The notes below the pieces were generated by a model. It was not told the DNA's origin and ran no database searches. It worked only from the letters and a program-made list of their open reading frames with translations. From the NCBI GenBank assembly GCA_002327305.1, contig DCUZ01000006.1, forward strand, positions 1 to 12,057: a DNA stretch of 12,057 nucleotides, in the 5' to 3' direction. The stretch's first letter is position 1, and each line of letters begins with the position of its first letter. The DNA comes from Holophagales bacterium UBA2201. GTDB lineage: Bacteria > Acidobacteriota > Thermoanaerobaculia > UBA2201. A program made the position numbers and the translations under genes. This document shows, piece by piece, positions 6,817 to 12,057 of the stretch.

Positions 6817-7389
6817 TCACGCTCGCGCTTCCAACCCGTGGAGCAGGATATCCAGGGCGAAATCCACCCTCTTTTCAAGCTCCTTCCGGCCTGAAAAATA
6901 GCCCCAGGGCGCATCCAAATAACGGAAAGTCTGCTGAATGAAGGCCGCCAACAGCGGCACATCCACCTTTTTAAAGAGACCGGTCTGGATTCCCTGATGG
7001 ATGATTTTCTCAAGAAGGGCCCCTTCGCTCTGGTGGACCGACACCTGGATCTTCTGGCTCAGCTCCAGGAGTTCCCGGTGCACGCGCTCGGAAATCTGCA
7101 GGACTTCATATTTTTCCGCCAGGAGCTTGAACCGGATGAGGCAGAAGGCCCTCAACCGCCGGCCGGGGTCGGTCTCCCTTTCCACGGCGGCCTCCAGTGC
7201 GGTCAAGATGTCGGCCCCTTCGCGTTCCGACACGGCCTTGAACAGGTCCATTTTGTTCTTGAAATAGTAATAGAGCGCCGTCGTCCCCAGCCCCACTTCG
7301 GCCGCCACCCTTTCCAGGGTGGCCCGACGATAGCCGTGGGCGGCGAATTGTTTCAGCGCCGCATCCAAAATATTCTCTCGTTGATCCAT
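6817..7389 (-). CDS. TetR-family regulator (B-type, intact)
   Basis: A 190-aa TetR/AcrR repressor. ATG 7389 has AGGAG seven bases upstream; an ATG nine codons earlier would read through the likely operator. The helix-turn-helix region is residues 5-50: ILDAALKQFAAHGYRRATLE, then VAAEVGLGTTALYYYFKNKM, closely matching the family. The C-terminal domain (60-190) is helical, with a conserved IQQTFRYLDAP segment, and would bind an unknown small ligand and mediate dimer formation. AT-rich palindromes at 7401-7424 lie just ahead of the start, fitting self-repression. The gene is 58 nt downstream of the A-type TetR at 7448-8113, with the CDGSH fragment after it. A second copy of this gene is the pseudogene at 5597-5996. 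Confidence 0.92.
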   Translation of the reverse strand: MDQRENILDAALKQFAAHGYRRATLERVAAEVGLGTTALYYYFKNKMDLFKAVSEREGADILTALEAAVERETDPGRRLRAFCLIRFKLLAEKYEVLQISERVHRELLELSQKIQVSVHQSEGALLEKIIHQGIQTGLFKKVDVPLLAAFIQQTFRYLDAPWGYFSGRKELEKRVDFALDILLHGLEARA

Positions 7390-7400
7390 ACTTGAACTCC

Positions 7401-7424
7401 TGAATATTCTATTCAAAATTGAAT
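7401..7424. promoter_or_regulatory. Overlapping AT-rich palindromes, likely TetR operator
   Basis: Two inverted repeats overlap: TGAAT-5-ATTCA at 7401-7415 and ATTCAA-2-TTGAAT at 7411-7424. They lie 12-35 nt before the B-type TetR start and include a possible -10 box TAGAAT on the minus strand (7406-7411). Size and placement are typical for TetR operators, so autoregulation is likely; binding has not been shown. Confidence 0.5.
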
Positions 7425-7447
7425 TAGGATGCCATACCTCATATTGC

Positions 7448-8113
7448 TTATCCGGTTTTCATGCCGGCCATAATTATGCGCAAAATTTTCTCCAAATCCT
7501 TCTTGCCCGCTTTTTTCCCTGTTTCCGGGGCAGCCAGGGCCATTTGCGCTATGCCGTTCCATGCTCCCAGGACGGCCAAGGCCATGGCTTCAGGCTCACG
7601 GCATTTTAACGCCTTGCTTCGGATGCCGGCCCGCACCAGCCTCAGGATCGCCCCATGAAAGAGCCGGTGAAAAGCCCCGAAATCAAAAGGAGGGGCCCCC
7701 TGGGGCGGCCCGTAATAGATGGAGTACGCCAGGCGCACCAAATCCATGTTCATTTCAAACCAGTCGTATACGGACAGGCATAGGCGCACAAGGCCGTTCC
7801 CGCCCTTTCGTTCCGCTCTTTCGATCCCATCCATAAGCGCCTTAAAATCCTCCCAGGCGGTGATCAGGATCTCGCTGTAAATTCCCTCCTTGCTTCCGAA
7901 GTAGTAGTAAAGGACCGGTTTGGTCACTCCGGCCTCCGCCACGATTTCGCGCACCGACGTGGCCGCGTAGCCCCGTCGTGCGAAAAGCCTCAAGGCGCCG
8001 TCCATCAGGCGCTCCTTGGCCGTCGCTTCAGCGGCCGGTCGCTGAATATTCGGTTTTCGCGCGGCCCCGCGCATATTTCCATGCCTTGTCCTTTCTCGGT
8101 TCTTCCTTCCCAT
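7448..8113 (-). CDS. TetR-family regulator (A-type, copy 1)
   Basis: A 221-aa TetR/AcrR repressor. ATG 8113 lies 12 nt past the proline dehydrogenase stop with GAGGG nine bases upstream; TTG 8122 and ATG 8074 are alternatives, and the first 30 residues are basic and probably disordered. The helix-turn-helix region spans about 34-80: RLMDGALRLFARRGYAATSV, then IVAEAGVTKPVLYYYFGSKE. The C-terminal sensory domain carries GPPQGAPPFDF at 135-145, shared with the A-type paralog at 6027-6644, and ends with a Lys-rich stretch (GKKAGKKDLEK). Being tightly behind proline dehydrogenase and the phospholipase/efflux genes, it may be co-transcribed and repress that same operon, a usual arrangement for TetR-controlled RND pumps. 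The ligand is unknown. Confidence 0.92.
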   Translation of the reverse strand: MGRKNRERTRHGNMRGAARKPNIQRPAAEATAKERLMDGALRLFARRGYAATSVREIVAEAGVTKPVLYYYFGSKEGIYSEILITAWEDFKALMDGIERAERKGGNGLVRLCLSVYDWFEMNMDLVRLAYSIYYGPPQGAPPFDFGAFHRLFHGAILRLVRAGIRSKALKCREPEAMALAVLGAWNGIAQMALAAPETGKKAGKKDLEKILRIIMAGMKTG

Positions 8114-8125
8114 TTGTCCCAACCC

Positions 8126-9037
8126 TCATTGCCGAAAAAGATTTTTCAAAAGGAAAAAAAGATTGGCCGGCCGCTCAGCCAGCCGACGCATGTTGTAGGG
8201 ATACCAATCCGACCCGTAAGGCACGTAAATCCTCACCGCATATCCGTCCCCGACCAGCTGCCGTTGCATGTCCCTGCGGATGCCGTACAGCATTTGAAAT
8301 TCAAAAGCCCCCTTAGGGATGCGGTTGGCCCGGGCGTAATCAATAGTGGCCCGGATCATGTTCTCGTCATGCGTGGCGATGCCGTGATGGATGTTGCTGT
8401 CCAGCAACAATTTCATCAGCCGTATAAAATTCTGGTCCACGTCCCTTTTTCTCTGGTAGGCGACTTGGCGGGGTTCCCTATAGGCCCCCTTGCAAAGCCT
8501 GATCCGACCCTTGACGTCCAGGACGCGGCGCACATCGTATTCGCTCCTAAGAAGATAGGCCTGGATGACGATCCCCACATTTTCATGAGCGGAGTGCATG
8601 CCGAAGAATAAATCGAGCGTCGCCTGAGTGACGCCCGAGTCCTCCATGTCGATTCTCAGAAAGTTATCCAGCTTTCGGGCGTGGACGACAAGGGCTTCCA
8701 GATTTTCCTTGCAGACGTAATAACCGAGCCCGAGCCCCATCTGGGTCGGCTTAATGGACACGTTGGCGTTGAGTTTCTCCCTCGAAATGCGGTCGAAGAT
8801 GGTCATAGCCTCCCCAGCAGCGGCCCTCGCGTCCTGTTCGCCTCTCACATGTTCTCCGAGATGATCCAGGGTCACAAGAAAACCCCGCCTATTCAGCATT
8901 TGCGCGGCCGAGACGGCTTCATCAAGGGTAACTCCCGCTACGAAGCGGCTTGAAACCCTTCGGAGCGCCTTGCTCCTCTCAAACCGGCGCTTCAAGGCCT
9001 CGCTTTTGGACAGGTGGAGAAGAATGGCTTTAATCAT
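8126..9037 (-). CDS. Monofunctional proline dehydrogenase
   Basis: A 303-aa FAD enzyme that oxidises L-proline to pyrroline-5-carboxylate and passes electrons to the quinone pool. The start at ATG 9037 has AAAGGGG seven bases upstream and gives the usual length and N-terminus of the single-domain family; the frame stays open upstream to 9400, but those 121 codons look unlike the family. Family blocks appear in order: TLDHLGEHV (57-64), NVSIKPTQMGLGL with K96, LRIDMEDS (127-134), IVIQAYLLRSEYDV with Q159, RLCKGAYRE with K183, IATHDENMI with H223, FEFQMLYG with E246, and YVPYGSDWYPYNMRRLAERP with the substrate-binding R284/R285 and E288. All expected catalytic residues are present. No pyrroline-5-carboxylate dehydrogenase gene is in the window. 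Confidence 0.95.
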   Translation of the reverse strand: MIKAILLHLSKSEALKRRFERSKALRRVSSRFVAGVTLDEAVSAAQMLNRRGFLVTLDHLGEHVRGEQDARAAAGEAMTIFDRISREKLNANVSIKPTQMGLGLGYYVCKENLEALVVHARKLDNFLRIDMEDSGVTQATLDLFFGMHSAHENVGIVIQAYLLRSEYDVRRVLDVKGRIRLCKGAYREPRQVAYQRKRDVDQNFIRLMKLLLDSNIHHGIATHDENMIRATIDYARANRIPKGAFEFQMLYGIRRDMQRQLVGDGYAVRIYVPYGSDWYPYNMRRLAERPANLFFLLKNLFRQ

Positions 9038-9066
9038 ACCGCAGCCCCTTTCGATTTTTGCGCGCG

Positions 9067-9090
9067 TCCGGGGCCGATGAATTCCCCGGA
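9067..9090. repeat. Inverted repeat upstream of proline dehydrogenase
   Basis: TCCGGGG and CCCCGGA form 7-bp perfect arms around a 10-nt spacer, 30-53 nt before the proline dehydrogenase start. It may be a hairpin in the leader RNA or a regulator site; no T run follows. Confidence 0.4.
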
Positions 9091-9114
9091 TGTTTATGCC
9101 GCATTCCAAGCTCC

Positions 9115-9362
9115 CTATGGCGAATTCCCGACAAGCACCCCAAAGCCCAAATGAAAATCTATATCCGGCGTGTTGCTGAGGTGGAAGACGTTCTCTGTCA
9201 CAGCCAGACTTCAATAGATGCCATTTTCCGGATAGCGCCTCAACGCCGTGACTTGCAGTCCGTAATCGGTGTGCCGATGGAAAGGCAACTTCGGGCATCG
9301 TGGGCCGATTCCGAGAGAGACCCAGCAGGCGTTCCGGCTCATCGGCCCATAGACGCACCCCG
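9115..9362 (-). pseudogene. Remnant of outer-membrane beta-barrel-like gene
   Basis: This stretch between the phospholipase and proline dehydrogenase holds no intact gene. One minus-strand frame reads like the end of an outer-membrane barrel: YGLQVTALRRYPENGIY, a TGA at 9211-9213, then SLAVTENVFHLSNTPDIDFH and LGFG, closing at a TAG (9115-9117). The ENxxxxxNTPDIDFHLG pattern resembles my memory of the C-terminal strand of DUF3187-family proteins, but this is not checked. A double ATG overlapping the phospholipase stop (TGATGATG, 9395-9402) could be the old start codon of such a gene. The alternative is an N-terminal extension of proline dehydrogenase, which I think unlikely because that frame has no recognisable domain. 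Confidence 0.45.
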
Positions 9363-9399
9363 GTAATCGGAAGGAATAAATGCGCTAGACTTTTCATCA

Positions 9400-10293
9400 T
9401 CAGCGCACAAAGGCAAAGCCGATCCGGAAGGCCTTGGTGCGCTCCCGGTAGTGGAGGAGGTTTTCCGCCAGGGCGTTCACGTATTGGACATGGAGGTAAA
9501 TCTGGGCGCTCTCGAACCAGGACTCGCCCAGGGGATAGGTCAGGTTGGCCTCTACGGATGTTCCTCTTTTCGCCGTCCGGATGTTCGATTTCAGCACCAA
9601 GCCGTCCGCCTTTCCGGCTATGACCGAAAGCTCGAAGATGCCGCGATAATCCTCCAGGTTGGGATTGCTGATTTCGCTGTTGTCGAACATGTACTTGATC
9701 TTTGGCGAGACCGCGAGGCCGATGCGGCTGGCCGAATTGTAGAAGACAAACACTGGGGACACGTAGATCAAATTCGTGCTGCGGGAGGCGTCACCGCCCT
9801 GGCCGTTGGATTCATGGTGGTAGCCGGCCTGGATGAAGAAGCCATCTTTAGCCCGGGGCCGCCAGGGAATTTTGCGGGAAAGGTAGAAAAGCTCGGGCTT
9901 ATAGCTCGTGTCCTCGAACGGCTTGGAATCCGATTTCAGATCCCAGAACGACGTTTGTGTGTATCCGAAGTTGAATCCACTGACCCACGGGTGCTTGCGT
10001 GCCAGCGGCGCGGTCGGATTAAAGAACCGGTACTTGAAACTGAGTTGGAACTTGCTGTCCGTAAGAGGAGTTCCGAAGAGGAAATAGGACGGTTGATACG
10101 GACCGAGGTTCCTTAAATAGGGTTGGGAGAGGATGAAGAGATTATCGAGTTCCTCATAAGGCTCCCCCCCTTCCGGATCCGCGGCGGTCCCTTTGGCCTC
10201 ATCGGCCGGAATCCCGGAAGCGGAGGCTTCTCCAACTCCCATCCTGGGCAAGGCCAGGGTGATGAGGATCAGGAGGGCGACTCTCGCCGGCAT
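9400..10293 (-). CDS. pldA: Outer-membrane phospholipase A (OMPLA)
   Basis: A 297-aa outer-membrane esterase that hydrolyses phospholipids misplaced in the outer leaflet; in enterobacteria it is active as a calcium-dependent dimer. Residues 1-26 form a signal peptide (ARVALLILITLALP core). The mature chain has alternating amphipathic strands of a 12-strand barrel. The active-site triad is intact: GYHHESNGQ gives H160 and S162, and SRSTNLIY gives N174, with Ser and Asn exactly 12 residues apart as in the E. coli enzyme (S144, N156). S170 matches a calcium-site serine. The chain ends in a Phe-rich strand (RIGFAFVR). The start overlaps the extended reading frame of the outer-membrane factor by 95 bp, an overlap that vanishes if that gene ends at its expected place. 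Its stop overlaps an ATG of the downstream remnant. Confidence 0.94.
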   Translation of the reverse strand: MPARVALLILITLALPRMGVGEASASGIPADEAKGTAADPEGGEPYEELDNLFILSQPYLRNLGPYQPSYFLFGTPLTDSKFQLSFKYRFFNPTAPLARKHPWVSGFNFGYTQTSFWDLKSDSKPFEDTSYKPELFYLSRKIPWRPRAKDGFFIQAGYHHESNGQGGDASRSTNLIYVSPVFVFYNSASRIGLAVSPKIKYMFDNSEISNPNLEDYRGIFELSVIAGKADGLVLKSNIRTAKRGTSVEANLTYPLGESWFESAQIYLHVQYVNALAENLLHYRERTKAFRIGFAFVR

Positions 10294-11719
10294 GGCCTAT
10301 CCGATCGGGAGCATCTTCCGGGCGGCTATCATCGTCCCCCCCCAGCACCTTGTAGAGCGTGACCTGGTTCACCAGCCGCGTCAGGCGGACAGCCACGAGT
10401 CCCTGTTGGGCGGCGTAAAGGGACCGCTGGGCGACCAGAACGCCCAGGTATCCGTCAACCCCCGCTTCGTACCGGGCGTTGGAGAGCCGGTGGGTCTCCT
10501 CGAGGGCGCCCACCAGGGCCTGCGCCGCCTCCTGCTGGGCCGCCAGACTGGTCCGCAAGGCGAGGGAGTCGCTGACCTCCCGGAAGGCCGTTTGGATGGC
10601 TTTCTCATAGAAAGCCACGGCGATGGCGCGCTCCACCTTGGTCACTTTGAGATTGGCCAGTTGCAAGCCGCCGGCGAAAAGCGGCGCAATGATCTGCGGA
10701 GCGAAGGTCCAGGTCCCCGTCCCGGACCCGAACAGCCCCGAAAGATCGGGACTCAAACTGCCACCCCCAAGGGTGAGGGAAATGCGGGGAAAGAAGGCCG
10801 CGCGCGCGGCCCCGATGTTGGCGTTCGCGGCCTTAAGCTGGTGCTCGGCCATGAGGATGTCGGGGCGGCGCAACAGGACCTCGGAGGACAACCCGGGGCC
10901 GACATCCCCAGGTTCCGCGACCGAGCCCAGCCCTTCAAGCATCAGGTCGGGCGGGAGGGGGGTCCCGGCCAGCAGGTTCAGGGCGTTTAGGTCCACTTCG
11001 ATGAGGCCCGCGTACCGCGCCATATCCACCCGCGCCGCCTCCACCTGGCTCTGCGCCTGCCGGAGGTCCAGATCGGAGGCCACTCCCAGCTCCCGGCTCC
11101 GCGCGATTAATTCATACGAGGCCTTCTGGGCGTCGAAGGTCGCCCGGGCCAGATGGAGGTTTTCAAGATCGGCGGCCAGCACCAGATAGGTGTTGGCCAC
11201 GGCGCCGATCAGCGAAATCCGGGCGGCACAGTGGGCCTGTTCCGTCGCGAAAAACTGATTCAGCGCCCGCTGTTTCAAACTTCGGATGCGCCCGAATAAA
11301 TCCAATTCCCAGGAAGCAAAGCCAAGGTTGACGGAGTACTGTTCGATCGTTTCGGCGCGGCCGTCCTCGGCCATCTTTCCCGGAAGACGGTACTTTTCGC
11401 CCACGGCGAGGACCCCCACGCCGGGGTACAATTCGGAGCGCTGGATGCGGTACAAGGCGCTGACTTTCTCAACATTGAGCGCGGCGACACGGAGGTCGCG
11501 GTTGTTGGCCAGGGCCGATTCGATGACGCCTTGCAGGCGCGTGTCCTTAAAGAACTCCCGCCAGCCGATATCCGGCGCAAGGGGGGCTGTCGTCGGGCTT
11601 GCCGCCTTTTCGGGCCAAGCGGCCGGGACCGACAGTTCGGGCCGCTCGTACTTCGGAATCAGCGTGCATCCGTTGAGCGCCAGCATCATGCCGAGGAAAA
11701 TCAAAATGTTCCGTTTCAT
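10199..11719 (-). CDS. RND efflux outer-membrane factor (NodT family lipoprotein), 3' frame suspect
   Basis: A TolC-like channel lipoprotein that completes the RND pump. ATG 11719 lies one base past the RND gene stop with GGAGGG about 8 nt upstream. The signal peptide ends in lipobox LNGC (C18), followed by TLIPKYERPELSVPAAW, the standard start of NodT-type factors. Two OEP domains follow, with typical blocks WELDLFGRIRSLKQRAL, LNLLAGTPLPPDL, RRPDILMAEHQLKAANANIG and ARAAFFPRISLTLGGG. The family normally stops at VTLYKxLGGGW. Here VTLYKVLGG is followed by 45 unlike residues that run into pldA. The switch falls at an eight-G run; with one more G the frame would read LGGGR and meet TGA-TAG at once (10326-10331). 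The functional protein is probably 463 aa. Confidence 0.92.
   Translation of the reverse strand: MKRNILIFLGMMLALNGCTLIPKYERPELSVPAAWPEKAASPTTAPLAPDIGWREFFKDTRLQGVIESALANNRDLRVAALNVEKVSALYRIQRSELYPGVGVLAVGEKYRLPGKMAEDGRAETIEQYSVNLGFASWELDLFGRIRSLKQRALNQFFATEQAHCAARISLIGAVANTYLVLAADLENLHLARATFDAQKASYELIARSRELGVASDLDLRQAQSQVEAARVDMARYAGLIEVDLNALNLLAGTPLPPDLMLEGLGSVAEPGDVGPGLSSEVLLRRPDILMAEHQLKAANANIGAARAAFFPRISLTLGGGSLSPDLSGLFGSGTGTWTFAPQIIAPLFAGGLQLANLKVTKVERAIAVAFYEKAIQTAFREVSDSLALRTSLAAQQEAAQALVGALEETHRLSNARYEAGVDGYLGVLVAQRSLYAAQQGLVAVRLTRLVNQVTLYKVLGGDDDSRPEDAPDRIGHAGESRPPDPHHPGLAQDGSWRSLRFRDSGR
10336..10343 (-). repeat. Eight-G homopolymer at outer-membrane factor end
   Basis: Eight G's on the coding strand lie at the last conserved codons of the outer-membrane factor. 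An extra G yields the expected family terminus followed by tandem stops; the present length adds 45 residues and overlaps pldA. Confidence 0.8.
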
Positions 11720-11720
11720 G

Positions 11721-12057
11721 TCAGCGGCCCTCCGAAGGATTCGCAGCGGCATCGGTTCCCGTGTCCTGGTCTTCCTTCTTTTTCCCGAAGATCTGTACCA
11801 CGATGACATAGAAGAGCGGGATGAAGAAGATCGCCAGGAAGGTGGCGGTGATCATTCCGCCCAGCACGCTCGTGCCGATAGCCTTCATCGCGCCGGCCCC
11901 GGCCCCGGTGGCGAGCGCCAGCGGCAGGACGCCGAAACCGAACGCAAGCGAAGTCATCATGATGGGTCTGAACCTCAGCTTGGCCCCCTCCAGCGTGGCC
12001 TCGATCAGCCCCTTCCCTTGTTCCACACGCATCTTGGCGAACTGGACGATGAGGATG
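11721..12057 (-). CDS. RND efflux pump inner-membrane subunit, C-terminal end (partial)
   Basis: Only the last 112 codons are in the window; the gene continues past the right edge. The sequence is the end of an AcrB-type (HAE1) proton-driven efflux transporter: ILIVQFAKMRVEQGKGLIEA, then LRFRPIMMTSLAFGFGVLPL, a GAGAGAMKAIGTSVLGGMI block, and TATFLAIFFIPLFYVIVVQI. These are the last transmembrane helices, TM11 and TM12, and the short cytoplasmic tail (FGKKKEDQDTGTD). It works as a trimer with a periplasmic adaptor, whose gene is expected further upstream, and with the outer-membrane factor that starts one base after this stop. Substrates cannot be judged from this part. Confidence 0.95.
   Translation of the reverse strand, partial: ILIVQFAKMRVEQGKGLIEATLEGAKLRFRPIMMTSLAFGFGVLPLALATGAGAGAMKAIGTSVLGGMITATFLAIFFIPLFYVIVVQIFGKKKEDQDTGTDAAANPSEGR

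Noticed and set aside
6675..7013. 112-codon minus-strand ORF covering the CDGSH fragment and part of the TetR gene
   Set aside because: Its first two thirds are an out-of-frame shadow of the intact TetR gene; only the last 44 codons have CDGSH homology, so it was reported as a pseudogene fragment.
9037..9400. 121-residue N-terminal extension of proline dehydrogenase
   Set aside because: The frame is open but has no family-like sequence, while ATG 9037 has a good ribosome binding site and yields the standard protein length.

Overview
The window comes from a GC-rich Gram-negative bacterium. It carries an outer-membrane phospholipase, an RND efflux pump with its outer-membrane channel, two lipoproteins with lipoboxes, and a secreted multidomain protein. 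The mix of a monofunctional proline dehydrogenase, a class III nucleotide cyclase, CDGSH iron-sulfur proteins and stacked TetR regulators would fit a deltaproteobacterial-type lineage (Desulfobacterota and relatives), but nothing here fixes the taxonomy. Nearly everything reads on the minus strand; the cyclase is the one clear plus-strand gene.

Left part (about 220-4560, minus): a compact four-gene operon behind a good sigma70-type promoter (TTGCCG, 17 nt, TATAAT; 4528-4556). In order of transcription it encodes a 72-aa two-helix membrane protein, a Fer4_19 + CDGSH iron-sulfur protein, a lipoprotein with three PEGA-like repeats, and an 853-aa exported protein that joins a carbohydrate-binding-like domain, a glycosidase-like TIM barrel and PD40 beta-propeller repeats. 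The last three genes are joined by an ATGA overlap and a 4-nt gap, so they are probably made together. This is the most novel-looking unit in the window. A small Cys-containing ORF of doubtful status follows it.

Middle (4620-5510, plus): a membrane-anchored class IIIb nucleotide cyclase, probably an adenylate cyclase, without a visible ribosome binding site.

Right-middle (5597-8113, minus): a cluster of TetR regulators that looks like a repeated two-gene module. Two TetRs of one type (A-type, sharing a GPPQG-PPFDF motif) alternate with two of another type (B-type). One B-type copy is a pseudogene without its DNA-binding domain and with two frameshifts. Between the modules lies a decayed second CDGSH gene with a 27-bp in-frame deletion. 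The intact B-type gene has AT-rich palindromes just upstream that look like its own operator.

Right part (8126-12057, minus): the end of an AcrB-type RND pump gene, a NodT-family outer-membrane factor, outer-membrane phospholipase A, a decayed beta-barrel-like remnant, proline dehydrogenase, then directly the first TetR. The close spacing suggests an envelope efflux/lipid operon read towards its TetR regulators. The outer-membrane factor ends at a run of eight G's where one extra G would restore the expected terminus, so a frameshift (true, phase-variable or a base-calling error) is likely there. No RNA genes, CRISPR arrays or insertion sequences were seen.
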